From: Thermogladius sp.
Lineage (GTDB): Archaea > Thermoproteota > Thermoprotei_A > Sulfolobales > Desulfurococcaceae
Assembly: GCA_023256015.1 (NCBI GenBank)
Contig: JAGDWK010000078.1
Span: 1 to 44,169, forward strand
Direction of reading: 5' to 3'
Length of the DNA: 44,169 bases
Shown here: positions 30,504 to 39,184 of the stretch, one piece after another
Numbering within the stretch: position 1 is the first letter of the stretch
How the letters are laid out: every line of letters begins with the position of its first letter
The notes under the pieces: model-generated
Seen by the model: only the letters and a program-made list of their open reading frames with translations
Told to the model about the DNA's origin: nothing
Databases searched by the model: none
Made by a program: the position numbers and the translations under genes

Positions 30504-31598
30504 CTACTTGTACGGTATCGCGATTATGTTCCTGGCAGAGGCCCCGAGCTCGATAGCAGACCCCACCGAGACGTCGATGTAGTTTGGCAAGTACGCCAAG
30601 AGCGTGACCTTGCCCACCTTCACTCTCGCCTCAAGCTTGTCGCCGACGAACATTTTGAAGTCCACGACGCCCTTGAAGACAACGTCCGTGTCGCTCCTGG
30701 GAGGCCCGACGACGATAACCTCCGGCCTTATAACCACGGCGACCCTACCTTTCAGGCCCTTCTCGACTGGTGTTGCCGGGATGTCCGCCTCGAGCTCTGC
30801 TACTCTCACCAGGACGTAGTCCCCTTTCTCCCCTACGACATCGCCCTCGAAGATGTTGCTCCTCCCCAGGAACTCGGCTACGAACAGGTTTTTAGGCCTG
30901 AAGTAGGCCTCGTCGGGTCGGCCGACCTGCATTATCCTGCCGCTGTTCATGACTGCGATCCTGTCGCTCATACTCAACGCCTCCACCTGGTCGTGCGTCA
31001 CGTAGACCGTGGTTATCTTCAAGCTCCTCTGTATCCTCTTCAGCTCCTCCCTCATCTCGATCCTGAGCTTGGCGTCCAGGTTGCTGAGGGGCTCGTCGAG
31101 GAGGAGGATCCTTGGGCTCACCACTAACGCCCTGGCGAGGGCCACCCTCTGCTGCTGCCCTCCGCTCAATTGTAGCGGGTACCTCTTCTCCATCCCCTCG
31201 AGCCTTACGAGCTCCAGCGCCTGTTTAACCAGCTTCTTTATGTCCTCCTCGCTCAGGTTATACCTCTTCTTCTTGACTCTCAGGCCGTAGGCGACGTTGT
31301 CGAATACGGTCATGTGCGGCCACAGCGCGTAGTTCTGGAACACCATAGCCGTCTCCCTCTCGTAGGGCTTCTTGAACGTGACGTCCTCGTCGTCGAAGAA
31401 GACCCTCCCGCTGTCGGGGACCTCGAAGCCCGCGATTATCCTGAGGGTCGTCGACTTACCACAGCCGCTGGGGCCTAGTATCGTAAAGAACTCGCCCTTG
31501 TCGATCTTTAGGGAGACTTGGTCTACCGCGACGACGCTTCCGAAGTACTTGCTTACATCGTCGAGCGTGACGCTGACAGGGTGAAGCTCCAGGCTCAT
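30504..31598 (-). CDS. ABC importer ATP-binding protein (FbpC/PotA/MalK class)
   Basis: A 364-residue importer ATPase. Walker A is LGPSGCGKSTTLRIIAG, Q-loop TAMVFQNYALWPHMTVFDNVAYGL, signature [17 protein letters not shown], Walker B ILLLDEPLSNLDAKLR and switch His in VTHDQVEALSMSDRIAVM. The C-terminal TOBE-type region (GDYVLVRVAELEADIPATP onward) is that of the iron/spermidine/sugar group. It is the last gene after the fused permease, separated by two bases, and powers that importer. ATG 31598 is the start. Confidence 0.95.
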   Translation of the reverse strand: MSLELHPVSVTLDDVSKYFGSVVAVDQVSLKIDKGEFFTILGPSGCGKSTTLRIIAGFEVPDSGRVFFDDEDVTFKKPYERETAMVFQNYALWPHMTVFDNVAYGLRVKKKRYNLSEEDIKKLVKQALELVRLEGMEKRYPLQLSGGQQQRVALARALVVSPRILLLDEPLSNLDAKLRIEMREELKRIQRSLKITTVYVTHDQVEALSMSDRIAVMNSGRIMQVGRPDEAYFRPKNLFVAEFLGRSNIFEGDVVGEKGDYVLVRVAELEADIPATPVEKGLKGRVAVVIRPEVIVVGPPRSDTDVVFKGVVDFKMFVGDKLEARVKVGKVTLLAYLPNYIDVSVGSAIELGASARNIIAIPYK

Positions 31599-31600
31599 CC

Positions 31601-33829
31601 TTACACCCCTATGAATGCATATCTCTGTTTGAACACCAAGATTATAATCATAACCGCTATCAACTGGATGAGGATGAGGAGGCTACCGATAGCAGCCGCC
31701 TCCTGTATCCCTGTCGCCGTGGCCTTCAAAGTGTACATGTACAGCCAGAAGGTCACCGGCGCCTGGTCCTGTTTCAACCCGCCCAGTGTAATGCTCGTTG
31801 TGACCTCTGTCGCCATGTAGACGAACCCGAGGAGAGCGCCGCTCAGGACGTACGAGAGTATGAACGGGAAGACGACGCCGAATATCACTCTTGTCCTGCT
31901 AGCCCCCAGGTTCAAAGCGGCCTCCTCCAAGTTCTTGTGCACCTGCTGGAACCCCGCGTAGACCGACCTCACAACGTAGGGGAGCCTCCTGACGCTGAAC
32001 GATATTATGAGGACGAGCCAGAGCTGGAAGGCCCGAATGTCTAGGGGGTTGAGTATCGACAGTCCAGTGACCTCGGCTAGGTCTCTGAAGAAGAACCAGT
32101 ACCCTAGCGCTATCACGAGGCCCGGTATAGCGATGGGCATCGTAGCCACGGAGTCGAGGAGGTTCGTCAACCACCTTATGTTGACCCTGCTCACGCTGTA
32201 GCCGACCATTATAGCGAGTATAACGCCTATCGCCACAGACGTAGCAGCGTACTTCAGCGTGTTGAGTATCCCGTTGAACACCTGGGGGTCTGCCGCGATC
32301 ATCCTGAACGACTCCAGGTAAGTCGCCGGGTTAGAGTAGAGGACGAACGTCCAGCCGAAGGGCTGGAGCACCTTCATCGCGAGCAATATTACGGAGATCT
32401 GCGGCAGCGAAGTGAATATGACCAGGGGGAGCACTCCCAGGTAGATGGCGAGGCTCGCCAGGAGGCCCGGCCTCCTAACCCTCGAGACGAGCCTACCGCC
32501 CCTGCTGATCATCGCATACGACCTCATACTCACGTAGTTCCTGATGGCGAGGAAGCCCATTATCGCGAAGAACAGCATGACAACCCCCACCGCGGCCGCG
32601 GTCGGCGATATGATCGCCTGCTCGGTGAGGAAGTTGCTGAAAATGTAATAGCTCATCACTTTATCGAACCTCCATATTATCGGAGCGCCCAGGTCCTCTA
32701 GGCTGAATATGTACACTAGTATGGCGCCAGCAGCAATGCCCGGGAGAGCCAGCGGCATCGTGACGTCCAGGAAGAGCCTCAGCCCCTTGGAGCCGAGGTT
32801 CTCGGCCTGCTCCTCCATAGAGGGGTCTATGTTTATCAGGCTAGCGTAAGTGTTCAGGTAGACGATGGGGTAGAACGTTATAACCTGCGTTATGATGACA
32901 CCCGCCATGCCAGAGATCATCAACTTGAACTTACCTCCCGTGAGGAGGTAGACCAACTGGGAGATCGGGCCCGAGTCGCTGAAGAGCAGCTTGATCGCGT
33001 AGGCGTTCACGAAGGGCGTCACGAACAGCGGTATGATCGCGATGATCCTCAGCAGGTCTTTGCCAGGGAAGTTGAACCTCGCTATCACGAAGGCGACGAG
33101 TACGCCTAGGATCGTCGCGAAAACGGTGACTATCGTGGCGATTATGAGGCTGTTCAAGACCGTCCCGTACCCGTAGTTCATGAAGTAGAAGTTGATCAGC
33201 GTCGTGTCCCCCATGGGGATGAGCTGGTAGGGCTGGGTATCGCCGGGGAGCAGGTAGGGCCTCACGAAGCCCTGGCTGGGGTCCCTGAATATCGATACGA
33301 AGTTCCCTAGCCAGCCGGCCTCCGACACGAAGGAGTACCTGAGCATGTATGCCAGCGGCAGTATCAGGAACACGGTGAGGTAGGCCACGCTGACCACTAG
33401 GAAAACCCAGATGATCGGGTCTAACTCGAAGAGGAGGGCCCTGAGCCTCCTCTCGAAGCCAGGTTTAGCGACCTCGGCTGGCGGGGGCGCCTCTCTTTTG
33501 ACGAAGCCTATAACGGCCGAGGCCGCTGTAGCAGACAGGAACGGCAGGAAGACCAGCGCTACCGCCATTGGGAGGCCTTCCAGGTCTGTGAGCGCGATTA
33601 CAAAGACGTAGATGAACGCCACGATCGCTGTGAAGCTGAGCGTGGAGCTGAACCTGACTCTATCGTAGTCGAAGCCCAACCTCAGAGACGCCAACCCCAC
33701 TGCTATGCCTACCAGCCACAATATCTCGGTGACAACGGTGCTGACCCCTACGAGAGAAAACACTGTGAAGTATATGGCGGCGAGGACTACGCCTACTACG
33801 AGCAAGTCACGCGTAGTAACCGCCGGCAA
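31601..33829 (-). CDS. fused two-domain ABC importer permease (FbpB/ThiP class)
   Basis: A 742-residue permease with two BPD_transp_1 domains in one chain, preceded by four extra N-terminal hydrophobic segments (about residues 8-110). Each half has the EAA coupling loop: EEQAENLGSKGLRLFLDVTMPLALPGI in the first and LEEAALNLGASRTRVIFGVVFPFILSYV in the second. One chain thus forms the whole channel, as in iron(III), thiamine and 2-aminoethylphosphonate importers. The start is TTG 33829, with GGGGGA upstream; TATA-like elements lie at about 33845-33882. The binding-protein gene lies 92 bases upstream on the same strand. Confidence 0.93.
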   Translation of the reverse strand: MPAVTTRDLLVVGVVLAAIYFTVFSLVGVSTVVTEILWLVGIAVGLASLRLGFDYDRVRFSSTLSFTAIVAFIYVFVIALTDLEGLPMAVALVFLPFLSATAASAVIGFVKREAPPPAEVAKPGFERRLRALLFELDPIIWVFLVVSVAYLTVFLILPLAYMLRYSFVSEAGWLGNFVSIFRDPSQGFVRPYLLPGDTQPYQLIPMGDTTLINFYFMNYGYGTVLNSLIIATIVTVFATILGVLVAFVIARFNFPGKDLLRIIAIIPLFVTPFVNAYAIKLLFSDSGPISQLVYLLTGGKFKLMISGMAGVIITQVITFYPIVYLNTYASLINIDPSMEEQAENLGSKGLRLFLDVTMPLALPGIAAGAILVYIFSLEDLGAPIIWRFDKVMSYYIFSNFLTEQAIISPTAAAVGVVMLFFAIMGFLAIRNYVSMRSYAMISRGGRLVSRVRRPGLLASLAIYLGVLPLVIFTSLPQISVILLAMKVLQPFGWTFVLYSNPATYLESFRMIAADPQVFNGILNTLKYAATSVAIGVILAIMVGYSVSRVNIRWLTNLLDSVATMPIAIPGLVIALGYWFFFRDLAEVTGLSILNPLDIRAFQLWLVLIISFSVRRLPYVVRSVYAGFQQVHKNLEEAALNLGASRTRVIFGVVFPFILSYVLSGALLGFVYMATEVTTSITLGGLKQDQAPVTFWLYMYTLKATATGIQEAAAIGSLLILIQLIAVMIIILVFKQRYAFIGV

Positions 33830-33892
33830 CTTAATCCCCCTTACTCTATATACACCTCTGTCTTGTAAGGTCTATTTAGAATAGGGAGGGGG

Positions 33893-33921
33893 GATTAAAA
33901 AGGTTAATTGGGTGTTCGAGA
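33893..33921 (-). terminator. T-rich stretch after the binding-protein gene
   Basis: On the minus strand CCTTTTTAATCCCCCC follows the binding-protein stop by about 20 bases (T5 at 33897-33901). Partial termination here would give more binding protein than permease. Confidence 0.35.
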
Positions 33922-35652
33922 TCACTTCCTGCGCATAAAGTAGACGACCAGTAGTATTACCAGTAGGGCGACAACGGCTATACTCACTACCGTAGCCACG
34001 TTGGACTGCGGGGCCTGGGCTGGCGTGGTCGCTGGCGGTGCTGTGGTAGTTGTCGTAGTAGTGGTCGTAGTGGCCATCTGCGTGGTCGTCGTATAGGTTG
34101 TCGTCGTGGTCGTAGTGGTTGTGGTTGTAGTCTGGGTAGTGATGCCCGACCACGGCGGTGGAGGTGGTGTCTGCCCTGCTAGTATGGCTTGTAGCTCCTG
34201 GTACACCCACTGATACTTGGTAGTTGCGCCGCTAGTCCACTCACTCATGAGCGTCTGGTAGACCTGCGTATTGTTGGCCAGGTAGCCGTTGATCTTCAGC
34301 GCGTAGTCGAGTGTGAATGTCGTGTACTGACCCGTCAACGGGTCTTTGAACGGGAAGAAGGAGACTAGGTCGTCGACCAGCTTGTTGAACTGGTCCTTGG
34401 TTATCCTCCCGTTCAGGTAGGCCTGGGCTACTGCCGCCCACGTCGACTGTAGTTGGTCGTGCGCGTTCACCAGCGTGGCCTTGAAGTAGTAAATCACCGA
34501 GTAGACCCACATCGAGCTGAGAGTCTCGTTGAACTCTATAGAGCCGGCTTGAGCGGCAGCCTCGTAGGCCTTCTTCAAGTCGGGCCTCTGGGCGCCCTGG
34601 GGCGTGTCGAAGACGCGTGGGTTGGCTGGGAGCCTGTTTATGTTCGGGTCAAGCCACAACTGCTGCCCGCCGTACTCGCTCAGAACCCAAGCAACGAATG
34701 CGGCAGCCTGGACCTTGTGCGGTGCGTTCTTCACTATCGCTATCGGGTCGTAGTTCACAATGCTCTGGTTAGGCGGTATGATGTACTGGCAGTCCGGGTT
34801 CTGCTGCATCGCCGTGTAACCGTAGAAGTCGATGGTCGTGCCCGCAGCGATGTTCCCCCTAATGACTTCGTCCCTTACGTCGCTGGAGCCGCCGTAGATT
34901 ATGGCGTTAGCCGCCATGGTTGTCAGCGCCCTCCAGCCCTTCTCCCACCCGTATACTTGCAGTATGATCTCGAACATCCTGGTATTGCTGGTGCTAGTTG
35001 TAGGGTCGGCAATGCCTACGAGGGGCTTCGCGGGCAGGTACTTGGCGTAAACGGGGTTGCCGAGGTCAGACCATACCTGTGGAGCGGGGGCGTTGTACTG
35101 GGCGAGGACCTTCCTGTTGATCGTGAAACCGAACGAGCTCAGGCTTGCCCCTATCCAGTGGACAAACCCGTCGCTGCCGACTAAGTAGGACTGGGCGCCG
35201 GCGTAGGTGGGGGGTATCTTAGAGAGCTCGTAGAGGACGGCGTTGAACTCCGGGTGCGTCTTGTTGTCCAGCGGCTGGAGGAGGCCCTGCTGGTCTAGCC
35301 AGTTGAATAGTGTGGGGCCGCCGCCCCATGCCACGTCGATCTCGCCCCTCTGTATGTAGGTCGGCCACTGAGCGCTACCAGGGTACACGAACACCACGTC
35401 GCTTATGCCGAGGGCCTTAGCGACAGGGCTGTTGAGGAACGCCACCCTGGCAGCGCTCTGAATAGTCTGCTCGTGCCTCGTTAAAACGTAGAGAGTAACA
35501 CCTTCACTGTGGGGGAGGCTCTTCAAGTAGTTGAGCCAGGGGAAGGGCTCGCTGGCGGAGCCCCACGGCCACTCGGCCTTCGCCGGAGGCGTGTAAACCA
35601 TTAGCACTATTGTCAAGAACAGTAGGAGACCGGCGATCTTTATACTACGCAA
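33922..35652 (-). CDS. stalked extracellular solute-binding protein of an ABC importer
   Basis: A 576-residue exported protein. A signal peptide (IAGLLLFLTIVLMVYTPPAKA) is followed by a type II periplasmic-binding fold (about residues 45-400) with DVVFVYPGSAQWPTYIQRGEIDVAWGGGPTLFNWL and VGIADPTTSTSNTRMFEIILQVYGWEKGWRAL, typical of the iron(III)/thiamine/phosphonate binding-protein group. A helical extension (about 400-500) precedes a Thr stalk (34042-34140), a membrane helix (VATVVSIAVVALLVILLVVYFM) and the tail RRK. The stalk replaces the bacterial lipid anchor. The ligand cannot be read; the neighbouring phosphoesterases favour a phosphorus compound. The start is TTG 35652. Confidence 0.9.
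   Translation of the reverse strand: MRSIKIAGLLLFLTIVLMVYTPPAKAEWPWGSASEPFPWLNYLKSLPHSEGVTLYVLTRHEQTIQSAARVAFLNSPVAKALGISDVVFVYPGSAQWPTYIQRGEIDVAWGGGPTLFNWLDQQGLLQPLDNKTHPEFNAVLYELSKIPPTYAGAQSYLVGSDGFVHWIGASLSSFGFTINRKVLAQYNAPAPQVWSDLGNPVYAKYLPAKPLVGIADPTTSTSNTRMFEIILQVYGWEKGWRALTTMAANAIIYGGSSDVRDEVIRGNIAAGTTIDFYGYTAMQQNPDCQYIIPPNQSIVNYDPIAIVKNAPHKVQAAAFVAWVLSEYGGQQLWLDPNINRLPANPRVFDTPQGAQRPDLKKAYEAAAQAGSIEFNETLSSMWVYSVIYYFKATLVNAHDQLQSTWAAVAQAYLNGRITKDQFNKLVDDLVSFFPFKDPLTGQYTTFTLDYALKINGYLANNTQVYQTLMSEWTSGATTKYQWVYQELQAILAGQTPPPPPWSGITTQTTTTTTTTTTTTYTTTTQMATTTTTTTTTTAPPATTPAQAPQSNVATVVSIAVVALLVILLVVYFMRRK
34042..34140 (-). repeat. Thr-codon tract (stalk) in the binding protein
   Basis: Two runs of ACN codons (34042-34071 and 34081-34140) separated by Gln-Met-Ala. 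All four Thr codons are mixed. Confidence 0.85.
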
Positions 35653-35702
35653 CTAGGTCACCCGGCCAGGTTAATAATGGGGTGGACGAGGCTAAAAAGC
35701 TT

Positions 35703-35710
35703 AAAAAAAA
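35703..35710 (-). terminator. T8 terminator after the 35721 gene
   Basis: An A8 run on the plus strand, a T8 on the transcribed orientation, lies ten bases past the stop codon. It lies about 50 bases before the binding-protein start and may double as its upstream promoter element. Confidence 0.5.
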
Positions 35711-35720
35711 GGTTCGAAGC

Positions 35721-36875
35721 CTACTTCTTCCCTGGTCTCCTAGCTAGCAGCACTCCCTCGATTATTATGATCAGTACAAGGACTCCAGCTACAACTCCTG
35801 TGGTTGTCCAGTCTACCGTGGTCGTTGTCGACGTGGTAGTGTAAGTGGTGGTGAAAGTCGTGGTCGACGTGACGGTCGTAGTAGCCGTGGTTGTGAAAGT
35901 CTCGGTAGAGGTCACGGTCGTGGTCACCCTAGACGTGACTATCGTGGCCAGCCAGGTGATGAAGTTCGTCACCCACCTGGGGCCGTCCAGTGATACGCCG
36001 TAGTAGCTGGAGGCCCAGGCAGGCTCGTAGTCGCCGTATATCGACTCGCCGGACAACACTATTATGACGTTCTTGTCGCCCCAGTACTCCGCCATGTAGC
36101 CCACGAACGTGTTCTCGTCTTTAGAGTACTTCACCGGGTCGTAGACCAGTGGCGCCCAGTTAGCGTAGTTTACGCCTATGTGAGCGTAGTGGAAGTAGAC
36201 CAGCCTTATCAGGTCGGATGTGATGTCTGTGACCGGGTCGTGGTAGTTCCCGCTGGAGTCAACCCATATGACGCAGGTGGGGCCGTGCATCAGTATCGGC
36301 TTGGATATACCGGCGGACAGTATCTGCGTGTACAGGTCCGGCCTGTTGTCCGGCTCCACGAAGGCCAGCATCCTGTAGTAGGCCTTCGCGATTACAGGCC
36401 AGTCGCTACCGCCGTAGGTGTAGGTCCCGTTGTAGTTGCTGTAGACAGCGCCCTGCTCCAGCCTGAGCTTAGACCCGATGGCCGCCATCAGGTTGTTGAC
36501 TATCTGGATCGTCTGGTAGCCGTTGCCGTAGTCGCTGTCGCCGCCTACCCATAGGGCCTTGTTGCCCTTGCTAAGCCAGTCTATGATCGCGTTGACCTCG
36601 TCGGCGCTGAAGGCGACCGTGGGCTGCCCTATCAGGAGGATGTCGACGTCAGCCAACCTGTCCGGCGTTAACGGGTCCTTGTTCACTATCCACTTCACGA
36701 AGGTGATGTTACCCATGATGTAGTTCAGGTACTTGTCGCTCTCGCCGTGGGCCAGGTCGGCCATTACAGTGACGGTCCTCGTGGTCTGCGCGCTAGAGAG
36801 GGCTGGGGCTAGAACAGTTAGGGCGATGAAGAGGGAGAACACGATAGCCATTAGTAGGAGTGGTCCTTTGTTCAA
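35721..36875 (-). CDS. stalked secreted protein with a glutamine-amidotransferase-like domain
   Basis: A 384-residue exported protein: signal peptide (LLLMAIVFSLFIALTVLAPALSSA), an alpha/beta domain (about residues 32-310), a Thr/Ser/Val stalk (about 312-355), a membrane helix (VVAGVLVLIIIIEGVLLA) and tail RRPGKK. The domain segments DVDILLIGQPTVAFSADEVNAIIDWLSKGNKALWVGGDSD resemble class I amidotransferase-like/DUF4350-type folds that sense or bind ligands rather than catalyse; no Cys nucleophile is present at the expected turn. It may be an accessory receptor for the adjacent importer. TTG 36875 is the start; it has its own promoter (36886-36900). Confidence 0.72.
   Translation of the reverse strand: MNKGPLLLMAIVFSLFIALTVLAPALSSAQTTRTVTVMADLAHGESDKYLNYIMGNITFVKWIVNKDPLTPDRLADVDILLIGQPTVAFSADEVNAIIDWLSKGNKALWVGGDSDYGNGYQTIQIVNNLMAAIGSKLRLEQGAVYSNYNGTYTYGGSDWPVIAKAYYRMLAFVEPDNRPDLYTQILSAGISKPILMHGPTCVIWVDSSGNYHDPVTDITSDLIRLVYFHYAHIGVNYANWAPLVYDPVKYSKDENTFVGYMAEYWGDKNVIIVLSGESIYGDYEPAWASSYYGVSLDGPRWVTNFITWLATIVTSRVTTTVTSTETFTTTATTTVTSTTTFTTTYTTTSTTTTVDWTTTGVVAGVLVLIIIIEGVLLARRPGKK
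35815..35928 (-). repeat. Thr-rich stalk tract in the 35721 gene
   Basis: A less pure tract than its neighbours: ACN codons interrupted by Val, Ser, Phe, Tyr and Ala. Boundaries are approximate. Confidence 0.7.
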
Positions 36876-36885
36876 CCGTTTACAC

Positions 36886-36924
36886 CCCTTTTAAAAGTAA
36901 TAGAGGGAGTCTAGATAAAAAATG
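36886..36924 (-). promoter_or_regulatory. terminator of the 36944 gene and TATA box of the 35721 gene
   Basis: A T6 run on the minus strand (36917-36922) lies about 20 bases past the phosphoesterase stop. ACTTTTAAAAGG at about 36888-36899 follows, and is the probable TATA box for TTG 36875, leaving almost no leader. Confidence 0.5.
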
Positions 36925-36943
36925 TTTTCGTGTATTCTGCCTT

Positions 36944-39124
36944 CTATTTTTTACCACGCAGTAGAAGGAGCGCTACCACCACTACTATGATCGCAGCGAC
37001 CGCGACAAGAGTCAGCACGGTTACTGACGAGGGTGCCCCTGGGCCCGTCGCCTGAGTTGGTGGGGGAGTAGTAGTGGTGGTCGTGGTGGTTGTCGTCGTG
37101 GTCGTAGTAGTTGTGGTTGTTGTAGTAGTCGTAGTAGTCGTGGTGGTCGTAGTAGTGGTAATGGGCACGATGGGTGTAGTTGTGGGTGTCTGGCCCTGTG
37201 GGTAGAAGTATATCACGAACGCGGCGTCGACCCTATTACCAGCGTTGTCGTAGCCGGTAACGTTCAAGTAGGCGCTGGTTGGCTGCTCGCCGCTGGGTGA
37301 TGGGAGTGTGAGCAGGTACGTGTAGGTGTCGAAGCTGTAAGCCAGGGTGCCGGGGCTACTGAGGGTGGGCTGTAGGGTGACCGTGTTGCCGTCGTACGTG
37401 TAGGTCACCGTTATGTTCTTCGGGCCCCAGCCCTTGTCTGTCAGGTCGAGGTAGACCATTAGCTGCCTGCCCAGGGTTGGCACCTTCGGGACTGTGAGCT
37501 TTACACTGACCTGGGGGGGCTCCTCGTCAGCCATGTTAGCCAGAGCGAACTCGAGGCCCGAGCCGTACGGGAGGCTTATGTTCAGGGCCACGAACAGCCT
37601 GTCTCCCACTAGCAACTTGTCGACAATCTGGACGCTCGCGCCGCCCGTCGCGTTCAGTAGCTTGAAGACTAAGTCCCCAGACCACGGGAGGGACCAGACC
37701 ACCACCCCAGACAAGTTGAGGTAGCTGAGGTTGTTGTAGGCCTTCACAATGTAGGCGTGGGGTGTCTGCAGGAGTACAGCTGGCACGAAGGACTGGTTCT
37801 CGACTCCGTAGTTGTTCCTAGGCGGGTATATTCCGATGGGTAGCGAGTTCATGGCGAGGTTGGGCTTGTACTTCTTTGCCAGGTCGCCCGTGATGTTACT
37901 GAAACCGATGAACGTAGGCGGCTTAGCCAAGAACCGGAGGTCTCCCGTCTTCGTGTCCAGCCCGTAGTAGTCTATGCCGTCGTAGATGGCTGAGCCCATA
38001 CCGCTGGTGGTTATTGTCAAGAAGTACGTCGTGGTGTTAGTCCGGGTACTGACGTACTTGACGAACAAGTCCCTGTGGACGTGGCCGGCGAGGACGTAGG
38101 TTATGTTATAGTCCTCTATGAGCCTCAGCGTGTAGAAGAAGCTCGTCATGTTTCCGCTCCAGTAGCTACTGACGGGCGTCCACGGCCCGCCGGACACGTA
38201 GGGTCTCAACGTCTGTTCGTCGTCGCTACTAGTTATCAGCTCCCCCTGGTAGTAGAACATCGGGTGGTGCATCAAGAGTATCTTGATGGGCACGTTCGAG
38301 AACTGCTTTAAGGTGCTCTCTAAGAAGACCAGCTGGTCCCAGTCCAAGTAGCCCGCTTCTCTCGTGTTAACCGCTACGATGAGCACCTTCCCGCCTATTA
38401 CTCTATACCACTGGGTGTCGCCGAGGTACTTGTAGTACTGGTCGTTCGGCATGTCGTGGTTGCCCGGGTTTCCGAATATCGGGAAGCTGTATAGGAAGGC
38501 GTACTCGAAGCCCACGGCCTGCTCGTACTGTGGGGCTGAGGCGGTGTCGGCTACGTCTCCCGTGTCTATGACTAGGTCGGGGGAGAGCAGGCCCGTGACG
38601 AGGTAGCTTGAAAACCTGTTCATGTCGCCTGTTGTTATGTTGGGCTGCCCGGCACCGTAGTGCTGGTCCGACACGTGGACTATCCTGAGGACGTCGCCCA
38701 GAGTCTTGATGACCCACAGGCTTCTAGGCAGGTAGAGCGCCTGCCCACCCGTCAAAACGATGTCGTAGACGCCGCCCTCGGCCTCGTTAGGCACTTTTAC
38801 AGACACGACGCCGCCACTCGATGTGGCTGCTATAGTGTAGTTGAACAGCTTTAGGGCGTTGCCCACGAGCTTCACGGTCCAGATGTATCCGCCCGTGATG
38901 CTTGCCCCCGCGTACTCGTCCTTCAGCTTGACGTAGACCGTGTCGCCGGGGAGCGCTACAGCCGGTTTGTTCATCGACACGTTCGCTGCCGGCGAGGTCC
39001 AGGGCTTGTAGACCACGCCGGGTAGTACCGGGGCCTCGCTCGCTAGAGCCGCCTGCGACGGCATGACTGTTAATGCTAATAATAGTGCGAGGACTATAGT
39101 CGTAAGAACGACTTTTTTGCCCAT
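36944..39124 (-). CDS. stalked, secreted calcineurin-like phosphoesterase
   Basis: A 726-residue exported enzyme. Start ATG 39124 gives a clean signal peptide (KKVVLTTIVLALLLALTVMPSQA); the frame is open 15 codons further upstream. After a beta-sandwich N-domain come the metal motifs HVSDQHYG, DTGDVAD, FGNPGNHDM, LLMHHPMF and LAGHVHRD (about residues 150-350). Further beta domains follow (to about 640), then a run of 31 Thr codons, a membrane helix (VTVLTLVAVAAIIVVVVALLLL) and tail RGKK. All five metal-binding blocks are intact, so it should cleave phosphomono- or diesters outside the cell. The adjoining importer may take up the product. Confidence 0.9.
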   Translation of the reverse strand: MGKKVVLTTIVLALLLALTVMPSQAALASEAPVLPGVVYKPWTSPAANVSMNKPAVALPGDTVYVKLKDEYAGASITGGYIWTVKLVGNALKLFNYTIAATSSGGVVSVKVPNEAEGGVYDIVLTGGQALYLPRSLWVIKTLGDVLRIVHVSDQHYGAGQPNITTGDMNRFSSYLVTGLLSPDLVIDTGDVADTASAPQYEQAVGFEYAFLYSFPIFGNPGNHDMPNDQYYKYLGDTQWYRVIGGKVLIVAVNTREAGYLDWDQLVFLESTLKQFSNVPIKILLMHHPMFYYQGELITSSDDEQTLRPYVSGGPWTPVSSYWSGNMTSFFYTLRLIEDYNITYVLAGHVHRDLFVKYVSTRTNTTTYFLTITTSGMGSAIYDGIDYYGLDTKTGDLRFLAKPPTFIGFSNITGDLAKKYKPNLAMNSLPIGIYPPRNNYGVENQSFVPAVLLQTPHAYIVKAYNNLSYLNLSGVVVWSLPWSGDLVFKLLNATGGASVQIVDKLLVGDRLFVALNISLPYGSGLEFALANMADEEPPQVSVKLTVPKVPTLGRQLMVYLDLTDKGWGPKNITVTYTYDGNTVTLQPTLSSPGTLAYSFDTYTYLLTLPSPSGEQPTSAYLNVTGYDNAGNRVDAAFVIYFYPQGQTPTTTPIVPITTTTTTTTTTTTTTTTTTTTTTTTTTTTTTTPPPTQATGPGAPSSVTVLTLVAVAAIIVVVVALLLLRGKK
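37067..37159 (-). repeat. uninterrupted run of 31 threonine codons
   Basis: 31 consecutive ACN codons with all four synonymous codons mixed and no obvious higher-order period. It encodes the rigid, probably glycosylated stalk of the phosphoesterase. Confidence 0.92.
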
Positions 39125-39184
39125 GAGGTTCACCGAAACGGCATTTTTATACTCTCGTAGCCAAGTCAAATAAACTTAACGAGC
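39125..39184. promoter_or_regulatory. 60-bp divergent promoter for the secreted phosphoesterase and hjc
   Basis: The core CATTTTTATACTC (39143-39155) reads AGTATAAAAATG on the minus strand, about 20-25 bases before ATG 39124. On the plus strand TTTTTATAC is 30-40 bases before GTG 39185. Both transcripts would be nearly leaderless. Confidence 0.5.

Noticed and set aside
37067-37159. CRISPR array or DNA-level tandem repeat.
   Set aside because: There are no direct repeats with spacers; the triplet pattern is degenerate Thr codons.
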